Below the pieces are notes generated by a model, which had not been told where the DNA came from, ran no database searches, and worked only from the letters and a program-made list of their open reading frames with translations. Positions 9,143-18,379 of a stretch of DNA of 22,036 nucleotides are shown in pieces (position 1 is the first letter of the stretch; each line of letters begins with the position of its first letter). The stretch spans positions 1 to 22,036 of the forward strand of contig CAJNOQ010002954.1 in assembly GCA_905250885.1 (NCBI GenBank), read 5' to 3'. The DNA comes from Didymodactylos carnosus. Its lineage: Eukaryota > Rotifera > Eurotatoria > Philodinida > Philodinidae. The translations under genes and the position numbers were made by a program.

Positions 9143-9693
9143 AAAACCAAATCTTGCTGCACACCGCCGAATGATGTATATTTAAGTAAGAAATAAAATA
9201 GTGCTCGATCTTTGAATTTAGGGCGCTTTATATATCAAGCGTATCTTCCTTCTGTTGCAAAATAGAGGAAGAACCATAAGAGAAACGGTTCAAGAAGGTA
9301 GCGCGTTGATTGCATTTATGATATATTCGCAATCATGACGGTTATTTAAGACGTGAAACAATATATTATAATCAGTTTATCAACGTACTAGCGTACACTT
9401 TTATAATGGGGACTAGAAACGCAACTGCAAACTTTTTGCAGAATGCTCTTTAAAAAACGCTTAACGAAACACAGTAAAATGATCTTTTCAGTATTTGGAG
9501 TTGAATTTGGAGCGCCTTAAAATACAAGCAACTACAAAATGTTTATGAGCTAAATGAATGTAAGTTTTAATTAAGTGACAGTAAACTAACTACTAGTGGT
9601 GGTGTGCATGACTATAATTTCCTGGCCAAGCAGCAGTCACGGCGTAACCGTCAGGAGCATATAAAATAAAGGCCACGATTCAATACTAGAATG
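9143..9693. other. Intergenic, no gene recognised
   Basis: Only short frames are present. A diverged direct repeat pairs TTGAATTTAGGGCGCTTTA (about 9212-9230) with TTGAATTTGGAGCGCCTTA (about 9501-9519). It might be leftover terminal sequence of an element, but no coding region or further match supports that. Confidence 0.35.
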
Positions 9694-10076
9694 TAGAGAT
9701 GTCAGAATATCAGTATGCAGTGTATTCTCAAAAACACACTATTTCGTGGGTTTGCTGGGTTTGGTGTATTCTCATTGACAATATATAATACAGTGTCGCG
9801 GTCGGGGTGGGGGAAGGTACACCATGAGAATGAGTCACTATGCAACCTTTGTGTATTGCCGTGTATTGTCAATGAGAATACACTAAGCCCAGCACATTTT
9901 ATAGAAATTTATATATTTGCGTATTCTGGTAGATTCGCGTGTACGATCAGTGAGAATATACTTGCTGGGCTTGGTGTATTCTCAGTGAGAATACACCAAG
10001 CCCAGCAAGTTTGAAAAAAATAGTCGCGTTTTGAGAATACACTGCGTACTGATATTCTGACACCCCTCCTAGAATG
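9686..10076. mobile_element. hAT-type MITE with 8-bp target-site duplication
   Basis: The octamer CTAGAATG lies immediately outside both ends (9686-9693 and 10069-10076), the 8-bp duplication typical of hAT elements. The 375-bp element (9694-10068) has ends TAGAGATGTCAG and the complement of GAGGGGTGTCAG, which fit the YAGNG-like hAT tip. Core terminal repeats at 9700-9733 and 10029-10062 match at 33 of 34 bases, and weaker pairing runs about 50 bp further in. Inside are four copies of a TTGCTGGGCTTGGTGTATTC-type unit: 9752-9774 plus, about 9871-9895 minus, 9961-9984 plus and 9986-10009 minus. The last two form a perfect palindrome. No transposase is encoded, so it must have moved with an autonomous partner elsewhere. 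Confidence 0.88.
9961..10009. repeat. 49-bp perfect palindrome inside the hAT MITE
   Basis: Arms of 24 bp (9961-9984 and 9986-10009) are exact reverse complements around a single central base. Such a structure extrudes as a cruciform and is a known source of breakage and cloning bias. Confidence 0.9.
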
Positions 10077-10249
10077 AAAGAGAATCGAAAGGAATTTTGT
10101 CTTAAGGGTACTGCCCTTCTTTCTTGAATCCCTTGGAAACCCAGGAAGTCGATGTCTACCTGAGATGGAACATCGAAAAAGAAAATGCATGTATTTTTTA
10201 CCCAGAATTTTTTAACATGTTCTTCTATGAATTTTCTGGCTAGTTTTCA

Positions 10250-10571
10250 TCCAGTCACATTACGACCCTTCGAAAAAAATGGTCTGATCCAGCTGAAAGT
10301 GTTACTACAGATACCCGTAGACCCTATTTCACGTTGAAAATTTTTCTTTTCGAAAAATTTACTTTGCTTCTAGAGATATACTCAAATACTCAAAAAGTAC
10401 TGAACTACCATATAAAAAATCGTTTTTTTATTTTAAAGTCTTCTCAGGCCGAAAGTTGAAATCGAAAACGCGTAGAAGAAGTCTGCAACCTGAGATAGGA
10501 TCTAAAGTATCTGCGGCAAAAATTTCAGCTCAATCGGACCATGTTTTAGAGGGAGTGTAATGTCACAGGAA
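10250..10571. repeat. Diverged inverted repeat with 87-bp arms
   Basis: Positions 10250-10336 and 10485-10571 are inverted and about 70% identical by eye, sharing CACATTAC/GACATTAC, ATGGTC, AGCTGAAA, CAGATAC and CCTAT. The loop is about 148 bp. Looser similarity continues outward to about 10185. The divergence implies an older insertion than the hAT MITE 180 bp upstream. Confidence 0.6.
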
Positions 10572-11039
10572 GAAGTTATTGAAAAAACGCATACTGCGAA
10601 AAATACATTATGTACGAAGGACACTTTTTCCTAGAGCAGTTCCGGTGATGCTTATATCTTCGTGAAAACTCATAGAAAAATTCTGGAAGACAACGTATCT
10701 TGAAGAGAAGACTTTCTACTGTTAGGCGATGTATAAGAAAGATATTTGCACGTACAGGAATGGAAAGAAAAATTTATGAAACTAAACACTTGAGTTTTTT
10801 CAAGCTTTGAAGGAAAAAGTTAAAAAAATTCATAACTTCTTGATTTAACGTCATGGAATGCTGAGAGTGATCTCATTTTTGTAGTCCAGACTTTTTTCTA
10901 CGTTAGAATATGTTCAGCTCAAAATTAAAAACTTTTTCAAAACAAGATTATCTTAAATTAATTTTTCACTATATTTCTCGTATTCGTACAGTATGTAACT
11001 TTTAAACACCTGCTAGACATAATATAAAATCCTGTATTT
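10572..11039. other. Region downstream of the NHL gene, no gene recognised
   Basis: AT-rich sequence between the inverted repeat and the stop of the NHL gene. It should contain the 3' UTR and polyadenylation site of that minus-strand gene. I see no canonical AATAAA on the minus strand close to the stop and no open frame of note. Confidence 0.4.
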
Positions 11040-12061
11040 TTAACAACCATTATCAATTAAATTAAATTTTTGAACACGATTATTAACACTATCAGCAACA
11101 TATAAATTATATTGCCAATCAAATCTAATCCCCATGGGTGTGTTTAATTTATTGGAATCTACACCACTAATACCATCTTCACTACCCACGATTGTTCTTC
11201 CCTCAGCTGCGTTTACTAACCATTGTTGTATACGTTGATTATTGGTATCGCTTATGTATAAGTTTCCTTCTTGATCAACAATCAAACCACTCCTGGGTTG
11301 CTGAAGTCGATTTTGTTGTGTTCCCGAACTGATATCTTCGACACCTGCTACAGTGATACCTGTTGTGGAATTTTCGAGCCATTTTTGTATCCGATTATTA
11401 TAGGTATCAGCTATATAAACGGTTAATGTTCGCTCATCAACATAGACACCACTTGGTTGATTGAATTGATTTTGATTACCGCCATTCCCATTACCACCCG
11501 CAACAACTACATAGTCCCTACTATTTCCTTGTTTCCATAAAACAATACGTGCATTGGACTGCTCGCAAACATAGATATCACCTGTTTGCTTATTTAAATA
11601 CATAGACATACATTGGTCATCAGTAAAACTTAGAATTGTTGTGCCATTTAATGGTGCTGGTAAGGTTGATAGATCGCTCAGATTAAACCTCAATATACGT
11701 GCATCGTATTTATCTAGAACATAGAGTTGATCATTGAGATCAATTCTTAAATTTGATGGATAATATAATACATAAGGATAATTTAGTAGAGAAGGGCCAT
11801 TGCCAATGAAATTACTACCGGTCACCAGTTCACCTTGTGTGGCACCTTGTGACCATTTTACAATACGAGTGTTAAAAGTGTCAGCAATATATAGATTTTG
11901 ATGCTGATCTATCTCAAGATCCCCAGGTTGCCACAATTGACTCAACAGTGTACCGCTCGTACCATTACTCATACCAGCGACAGTAATGCCTGTAAGGTTC
12001 CATCGAGCCGCTAATCCACAAAGAGGTAGAGGAGCAGACGTAGTCACTGTTGTTGTTGGCA
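11040..12061 (-). CDS. NHL gene terminal exon: six-bladed beta-propeller
   Basis: This exon encodes residues 68-407. A short Thr linker is followed by a Cys (LPLCGLAARW) and six NHL-type blades with the usual pattern of hydrophobic strand, DxxxNLYIADTxNxRIxKW: LEIDQHQNLYIADTFNTRIV, LRIDLNDQLYVLDKYDARIL, TGDIYVCEQSNARIVLW, VYVDERTLTVYIADTYNNRI, LIVDQEGNLYISDTNNQRIQ and IRFDWQYNLYVADSVNNRVQ. NHL propellers usually bind protein, RNA or carbohydrate ligands. An in-frame ATG at 12134 would give a 364-residue reading, but residues 10-24 of it (GNFKPSILITFLLFK) are an in-frame 45-nt GT-AG intron. The true start lies further upstream. The stop is TAA at 11042-11040. Confidence 0.9.
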
Positions 12062-15000
12062 CTTTAAACAGAAGAAAAGTTATTAATATGCTTGGCTTGA
12101 AGTTACCGATGATAGCAGACAAAAGAATTATCATCTCCTTATACCAAGAAGCGATAGAGTGAGCTACAGCAACTTATGATGCTGAATGTTTTCTAGAAGA
12201 CGCGTCAGCTCTCACATAGTTACCATTTGTTGTCGTTGTTGTTCGCGTTGTACGATGTTTAACTAGACGAAGAAAAAGATTGATTTTAATTCTGTTTCTT
12301 TAGTCGTGCAGACAAAGAATGAACAGACAAATTAATGGGATATGTGAAAGTGTAAGTAATGATATCCGCAATTAACGTAGTCTCCGTACTGGGTCTTCTA
12401 CTACAATACTAAAAGCCGTAGATTACATCAAACGGTACTCAAGAATAAGCATGTAAGATGGAACAACGGTTTTATAAAAAGTGATTTCAAAACCTTATCC
12501 CTTATTCTTCAAGTGATCATAGTAAAAGTTTCATCCCAGCGTCTAAAACATAATTTTCAAAATTTTCAAATAGACAAATGCTAAAAGTACCTGTGCGGCT
12601 TAAACTCTTAAGCTCTATAAACTCCAAAAACACCAGCATTTTTCCTTCACGGATAGATTTTAAGAACTCTCCTGTAAGCTTCGAAATAAACGTCGTTGAT
12701 TTTATGGACGTAGCACAAACAGAGACCTGAATTTTGGGGCGGGTGGGGGAAGGGGGTGCGTTTTTGAAACCTTTCTTCAAAAAAAATACAAAGCTACTTT
12801 GAGAGAAATATGTGGCTTAACCCTTTGTTTCCCACGGCTAAACCTGAATATACAGAATCAAAACTCGCCTGGGAACGTCAACTCAATGATCCCTATTATG
12901 CAAAGTTCGAATCAAATCTGTCAAGTGCCAATATACTTAACTTTCATATTCAACAAAAGGTGAAAGAAGGACAAAAGTATCTCTGATGACTCAATGTAGG
13001 CTCAGTTCGAGTCGAAAATGTTTGTCTACAGTGACATTTCACTAAAGACAGGGATATTCGATTAGACAGTCTAGAAAAATAACAGTCCAAAGTAAGATCT
13101 TTTTTCGTTTGATTCGAAAGCTCAAGTTTCGCCAAATAAAAAAAATTAAAAAACATAAAAATGAATGAGTATAGCTGCAAATGATAAGCAGTTGATTCTA
13201 GGGAAGAATAACTACCATATTGAACTTTATGGCTGTAAAAAGGAAATAGTTAACTTCAGCTTTTTATCTCTCAATGACTTCCTGGTGAAGCAGACATCGA
13301 GGACTATATCTCCCTGTTGTCTCCTGCAAAGAATATTTTAACCAGATTTTTCCTCATCTAATTATGAAATTATCATTCTCAGGAGTGTCAAGTTGTGGAC
13401 TCCGACATTATATCACTTCAAATGTTCTCATACTGCTAACTGCAAAGAGTATACAAAACTGTATATCTTCATCCGTACACTAGATTTTCTTCCTTGAGTC
13501 GAAATTTTCTGTATTGGCCTCCATTAAACTACTTGTGTTAAAATGAATATATTTTTCGCAAGTTTCCGAGCGATCAGTAAAATGGCACCATCGGGAAAGA
13601 AAGGATTAGTTGAAATCCTAAGAGTTTCACTTTTGTTCTTACCAGATGAGAAAGCTGATATTCTGGTTGTTGTTTCTGTTGTTATTCTTGTTGCTTGACT
13701 TGTTGTTGATATAATGCTTTCAACTACGGTAAAACGAATACATGAGTGTTTTAGATAAAAATAGTGCCATTTTAATGAAGTCAATGTCAAATCTCACGAA
13801 ACGCTTGATCAAACTTCTCACCCATAGGTTATTCATGTTACGTAAAGACGTGTGTGATCTACGTTTTTTGGTTACGGTTACAAAAACTTCGCTTAAAACG
13901 TCACGAGAACGACGATCTACAGCACAGCTCTATGTTTATTACTTAAAGCAAAATATTGCTACTCATCCAGGATTTCTTCCTCATATTTTCAAATTGTCTT
14001 CGCCTCTTTAATTTCGTAAACTATTTTGTCCTTTGTTATTTCTTCGAAACTCTTTTTAAACTACAACGCTTTTCTACACCAAGAAAGCCTTTTTCGCATC
14101 AAAATGTGAGTTACGAAACACCCATTCAATCAGATCCCAGTTCGTAAAGCAAATAACCCTTTACAAAGCGGTGTGGCACACGTCTTCGTATAACATTTCT
14201 TTCCTTAGCAGAGGAAGCTTCCGAGATCGTTTTAGTTGTAGAATCTTAGGAAAATCACTATGGCTCTTCAAAAAGAGATGTAGCAAAAGATTGCTACATT
14301 TCTTAAATAAATAGCCTTCAAGAAGAGAATTAAGTGGGATCTTCATTGTAAGGGCTTACAAGTGTGCAAATGGTGATAAAACTCTGACAAACACAGCTAC
14401 AGAATTAACTAACTTGAACCTGAGTCAAAATTTTGATATCTTAAAAAATAGGACATACTTAACACCGTCAAATTCCAACATTACGTTATCAAAATTTCAG
14501 ATATCCAATTTGGACTAACATGCATGCTGGAGTAAAGAAAAGGTTGTAGCTTTCCGGCTGAATTATTAGAAAATCCGCCAACCATTGTTCACAAGCATCT
14601 TTCTTTAATTTTTTGCCCAGAATCATGCTCATAATACGAAATAGCGTATCTGAAAACAGCCGATAATTCGATACTACGACCAAAACCTTGATAATGAAGA
14701 TCCTACTTAACTCTTTTCTTGAAAGCAACGCTTTGCTCTATCTACCTATATTAGAAAGTGAACCTTTTCCTACCTAAGTTTTTGAGACTCATAGTACTTT
14801 GTGTAGATATTCTCTGATGAGCCTACCATTAAAAAGGATTTTTAAAACTTCCTCTGTTAAGGTGCAATTCAACTCTTTTCTTTCCAATGGGGTAAACTCG
14901 AACTTCCTGCCACCTTCTAGTCGAGTGTTATTCAAGAGATACCCGAAGGAATTATACTTTGAAACGCAGATATCAAGAATATACGAAAACGATTACTTGA

Positions 15001-17671
15001 GTGGCTGTAGTTTTTTTAATACCAAATTATTTAGGCACTATTTTCATCGGAATCACTTATATAATGATAATAATCGACCTTATCAGGGTCTGATATATAT
15101 ATATATGAGTGAGTCTGATAAAAATAGTACCGTTTTTGTGAAAAAATTTGACTGAAAAACACCTAGGTTTTTTATTATCATCTGTCGATAGTGTGTACTT
15201 AGGAGTATCACAAAACAAGCAAACTACCACTACTTTGTTTTCCAGATTTGAAAAACATTTTTCTATTATCGGCGTCAAAACACCGTGCCCTTGGTTTTGT
15301 TTTGAATATCTTTTGATAGAAAAGAGCTAGAGAGCTCCGATTTTCACCAGTGAAAAGAGGAAACTTGGGGGCATATTTCCATAATCAAAATTGTTTTCAT
15401 AATAGTTTTATGAAACAGATTTTCTAAGAGATCTTTGGAAAACTATGCCGTCTGCAAACATTTTCCAATAGGATTGTATTGCTTTTTTCTCATGGACTGA
15501 TAGCCTGGGATGCCCTCTTCAAAATGGGGGTAAAGTGAGACTTTGATTTTCCGCGGCTCGGGCGTTGTATCAGATGTCCTACGAGTCCCAGCACTGGCAC
15601 CCGGTGACCATTGGTAGCCTTAAAGACGTATGCGTTATGGGTAATCGACCATGCTGAGTTTCGTGGCAATATTTGTTTTTCTAAACAGTTTCAAAAACTT
15701 AGTGAAAACGTACATTAGGTGAAATATCCCATTTCTGCCTATTTTTGAGTAAAATTCAAAAATTCATAACTCAGTCAAGGTCAATCCAAGTTATGTCAGA
15801 ATATCAAGATGTACTCTATTTTACCGGCTCAATACTATACAGTTTAACAGAAGCGTTAAAAGTCGACAGAAAATACTCTGGTTTTTGAAAGAATTTTCTA
15901 GAAGTCTTCCGAAGTACAAGAATGTTTTTACTATTCTCAAGTAAAAAATCGTTTGGAGCAGATAAAATAGAGTACATCTTGATTGAAGCTTTTGAAACTG
16001 TTTAGAAAAACAAATATTACCACAAGATTCAGCATAGTCGGTAACCTATGTTTTCATTCATTTCTGACAGTCTCAAAACTAACGGCAGAGGAGTCCTAAG
16101 GCTTCAAGGAAAGTACCCGTAGCTCCCGAACCATGAATTTTCGAGATGTCACTTGGATTTGATTTTGTAGAGAACACCGTTGACTATCCATATATGAAAA
16201 AAGAACTGATAGATTCCTATGTAAAACTTTGGAGCTATAAACTGGTTTTCCAGAGATCCACTTAGAAATCCTCCAGAGATCAGCACAAAAAAATTTGATT
16301 TCTGCATATTATTACGTGTCCGATCTTGGCTACACGGTGGAGAAGATCCGATCTCGATAGCTTCTTCCGTTCTCGAGTTATTCATGTCGCAATCACCCAC
16401 ACTATATTTTGAAATGGATAGTAGTACTTGAAGTTCTTGAGCTATGGCCTGATTTTTCAAAGATCTCTTAAAAAGCCTACTTTCGAAAAAGTTTTTTGAA
16501 ATCTTTTCTGTTTAGAAAAGTGCATTCAAGTCTTTTCTTTTCAATGGTGAAGACCCGAGCTCTCTAGCTCTTTTTGTGCTCGACTTATTTAAAAAACGAT
16601 CAAGCGCACTGGGTTTTTCGATAACAGTGAAAGAGAAAGAAACAGGGTTGTAGAGAATCCCGTCCTCTAGGAAACCATCTTTTGGTCGGTCTAAACGCTA
16701 TTCATGTACTTCATTAAATTCAACATGTTTCGAAACCTCTACACTAGAAATTTGGCTTTATTCGCGCGTGGTATGTTAAAGTTACAGAAGAAACAGAAAA
16801 AAAACGGTTACGGCACATTTCTTTGTATTTTCTACCTTTCTCCCTTATAAAGCAATCTTAATCTTTGCCATTTATACAAAATCATCGTGTGAGTAGGACA
16901 ACACTTATGGTAAAAAAAGAAATTTTCTATCAAGCCCTGTTGAGGCGTGGCATAGTAGGTGGTTACGGGACAAATTGTCAGTCAAACCTCACATAACTTC
17001 AGTAAAGTGGGAATTACTTGGTAGTGAAAAATGATAGAAACCTCGGATTTTCGCTGTTGTCTGTTTAGTCAGACAGCTGAATCATCTAAGAAGTTATTAT
17101 TTCTTTTCCCCGTTTTAGACAGATCAATAGGAAATCTTAGTCAGTTCCAAGCTAAAGTTTTGAATGTTCGTAAGAAGAAAAACAATCGGTGTAACTTTTG
17201 GCATATAAAGAAGACAAATTGAATAACTTACCAAAGCTATCACAGACCATGTGGTTACGAGACAGGAAAAAGGATTTTTTGGGATCACAAATTCGGAACA
17301 AATTTGTGGAAAAACAGAACAATCGGTAACAAAGGTAATGATGTAGCTGAGTAGAGCGAAGAAAATACTATAAGAAAGAGAAAAAAAAATATTGCTTCAC
17401 ATAAAATAACAGAGAAAATAACATTTACAAAACCAAACGTATTTGAATCAGCAGTAAAACAACATCAAAATAACGGTCAAACATGAATATTTTGCTTATA
17501 ATTCGTTCACGGTTATCATTTACTTCATTCGAACGGTACTATTTTTATCAGAATCACTCATATACATCGGTTACGCTTAGTATTATTACCTCGTTCATAT
17601 TTAATTATTGTTGGAATTATAATTATTGCACAGCACATAATGAGTAAGCCAATACAAGCTAAACATTTCAT
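11040..17671 (-). CDS. NHL-repeat protein, signal anchor plus Thr-rich stalk, multi-exon
   Basis: Proposed minus-strand exons are 17671-17590, 13723-13643, 12262-12224 and 12061-11040 (1224 nt, 407 residues). Exon 1 starts at an ATG and encodes a signal anchor (MKCLACIGLLIMCCAIIII...), ending CGAG|GTAATA. Exon 2 follows ACCGTAG and is Thr-rich (ISTTSQATRITTETTTRIS), ending TCTG|GTAAGA. Exon 3 follows TTCGTCTAG (HRTTRTTTTTN), ending AATG|GTAACT. The terminal exon follows CTGTTTAAAG. All introns are phase 1 and every joining codon is Val. The stalk then reads continuously into the TTTVTTSAP linker and the NHL propeller. An optional 57-nt cassette (12163-12107) may sit before the last exon. The largest intron (13724-17589) is almost wholly foldback transposon. 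Function is unknown; the layout suggests a membrane-tethered extracellular propeller. Confidence 0.6.
12107..12163 (-). other. Possible 57-nt cassette exon in the NHL gene
   Basis: Between the stalk exon and the propeller exon lies a segment bounded by GCTGTAG (acceptor, minus strand) and ATCG|GTAACT (donor). It is 57 nt, phase 1 on both sides, and open, encoding AHSIASWYKEMIILLSAII. Including it splits a 162-nt intron into introns of 60 and 45 nt, both of normal size. Skipping it keeps the stalk purely Thr-rich, which I think more likely. It could be alternatively spliced. Confidence 0.35.
12736..12756 (+). other. G-quadruplex-type motif
   Basis: Four G-runs (4, 3, 5 and 5 G) are separated by loops of 1, 1 and 2 nt. 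This is a compact canonical quadruplex pattern on the plus strand, set in otherwise AT-rich intron DNA. In the minus-strand NHL pre-mRNA it would be a C-run, so any quadruplex would form in the non-template DNA or an antisense RNA. A weaker relative (GGGGTGGGGGAAGG) occurs inside the hAT MITE near 9804-9817. Confidence 0.6.
12810..12986 (+). CDS. Unidentified 58-residue open frame inside the NHL intron
   Basis: ATG at 12810 opens a frame of 58 codons ending in TGA (12984-12986). It begins MWLNPLFPTAKPEYTESKLA and later contains ERQLNDPYYAKFESNL. The residue mix, with a balanced charge and Trp, Tyr and Pro, looks more like real protein than the surrounding frames, but I recognise no domain. 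A possible donor, CAAAAG|GTGAAA near 12958, suggests it may be a first exon or a captured fragment. It lies antisense within the NHL intron. It could be a transposon or gene fragment, or chance. Confidence 0.25.
   Translation: MWLNPLFPTAKPEYTESKLAWERQLNDPYYAKFESNLSSANILNFHIQQKVKEGQKYL
14278..14299. repeat. Small perfect hairpin in element A
   Basis: ATGTAGCAA at 14278-14286 pairs with TTGCTACAT at 14291-14299 around a 4-nt loop (AAGA). It is the sharpest small stem in this part of element A. Nothing shows that it functions. Confidence 0.5.
15320..16574. repeat. 1.25-kb nested inverted repeat inside element B
   Basis: The outer ends read AAAAGAGCTAGAGAGCTC at 15320-15337 and, inverted, at 16557-16574, continuing TTCACC and GAAAAGA. 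Further inward are AAGAGATCTTTG (about 15427 against about 16462-16475), then 15639-15700 against 15986-16046 (about 85-90% over 61 bp), and 15803-15830 against 15956-15983 (26 of 28). The pairs are in register, so almost the whole unit can fold on itself. The minus-strand open frame at 16149-16460 (103 residues) is unrecognised and lies in the less paired part. Confidence 0.65.
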
Positions 17672-17904
17672 TCTATTCTGTCTACAAAATACATAGATTT
17701 CAAATTCAGAGTGATTAAAATACATTAGCGTTTTGCGCTGCTATTGTACAAATGTCTTTCAGAAGGTAAAATTTCTGCACCTCCACAACGAGATGTTTTC
17801 TCACTGATATTTTTTACTTGTTAGTTTATTTTGACTAGTTCCTAGGATGGCTAACATACCAGTTTTTTCTCCACAAACTTTGAGGTTCTCAGCTTAATTT
17901 CTCA
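17672..17904. promoter_or_regulatory. Putative divergent promoter between NHL gene and plus-strand gene
   Basis: About 230 bp separate the ATG of the minus-strand NHL gene (17671) from the ATG of the tentative plus-strand gene (17905). If both starts are right, transcription diverges from here. AG dinucleotides just before each ATG (GACAGAATAG before the NHL ATG; TTCTCAG 14 nt before the plus ATG) would also suit trans-splicing. On the minus strand an open stretch at about 17750-17815 (SEKTSRCGGAEILPSERH) might instead be an earlier NHL exon. Confidence 0.3.
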
Positions 17905-18379
17905 ATGAATACCAGAGTTATAACAGCAATTCTTTTAATAATCGCCCTACGATGTGAGAACGAGATACGAATTTTAGATCCTAACGGTATTTGGGGAGAA
18001 AAATTTACTTTATTGCTAAAATGTATCCGAGGAATACAACGTGAATCACTTTCAACATAGTATCCATTCCTTCATAGTAGGAAAATGTTTTGAGACAAAC
18101 ACGAAGTCTCATTTGTGTCAATACAGACTGGAAATTCGCTCTTCACCTGACATTTGCGACAGTTTATTCTAACAGTGATTTTGGTATTTTAGTTGAAGTT
18201 TTCTATAACACATCTATTAAAGAAGTACGTCAGTGCTTTTTTGTTCACTCATTTAACTAGTGTTTCTCTTTGTTTTCTCTTCTCCAATGTGTTAGGTTCT
18301 CTGTATCGCTTTTGTGTACTACGAAATTAACCGGCAAAAAGCAAAGACATTTCAGACACTGCATAATAAGCATGAATAG
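17905..18379 (+). CDS. Tentative small secreted or membrane protein, three exons
   Basis: ATG at 17905 opens a signal-peptide-like frame (MNTRVITAILLIIALRCENE) that runs to a stop at 18058 and holds several phase-1 donors, the first AACG|GTATTT at 17986. An exon at 18193-18224 (EVFYNTSIKE) follows GTATTTTAG and ends GAA|GTACGT. The next intron (18225-18295) is 71 nt with a long pyrimidine tract and ends TGTGTTAG. Exon 3 (18296-18379) encodes VLCIAFVYYEINRQKAKTFQ and ends at TAG. With the first donor the product is 65 residues. I recognise no family. A different frame at 18372-18524 (NSIIKEKEQISYYASSTETV) also looks coding-like, so the 3' structure may be wrong. Support is splice phasing and composition only. 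Confidence 0.3.

Larger units (their letters stand above)
12263..13642. other. 1.38-kb intron of the NHL gene
   Basis: This is the intron between the two Thr-rich exons, with donor GTAAGA at 13642 and acceptor at 12263-12264 on the minus strand. It is far longer than the 45-75-nt introns nearby, which suggests inserted DNA. I could not find matching terminal repeats near its ends. It contains a G-run cluster (12736-12756) and a small open frame on the plus strand (12810-12986). Other frames here (12517-12780, 12950-13180) look like chance. Confidence 0.45.
13742..17561. mobile_element. Composite foldback transposon filling the NHL intron
   Basis: The ends 13742-13786 and 17517-17561 are inverted with 37 of 45 matches and no gaps by eye (ATGAGTG...GATAAAAATAGT...AATGAAGT...AATG). 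Both are bordered by ATAC (13738-13741, 17562-17565), a possible 4-bp target duplication. Two more copies of the same end lie inside, facing each other: about 15035-15061 (minus) and about 15107-15135 (plus). The block therefore looks like two related elements, A (13742 to about 15061) and B (about 15107-17561), placed end to end. An 80-bp segment at about 14862-14945 recurs directly at about 16518-16600, supporting a shared origin. No transposase is recognisable. The block leaves only 18 and 28 nt of intron at its sides. Confidence 0.65.

Noticed and set aside
9212-9519. Diverged direct repeat as possible LTRs
   Set aside because: Only about 19 bp match, with no primer-binding site, polypurine tract or coding sequence between.
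12062-12134. ATG at 12134 as the start of the NHL protein
   Set aside because: The reading crosses a 45-nt GT-AG intron with typical borders, and a Thr-rich exon lies upstream in the right phase.
13742-14011. 89-residue plus-strand frame starting at 13742
   Set aside because: Its first 15 codons are the terminal inverted repeat of the foldback and the rest is not recognisable protein.
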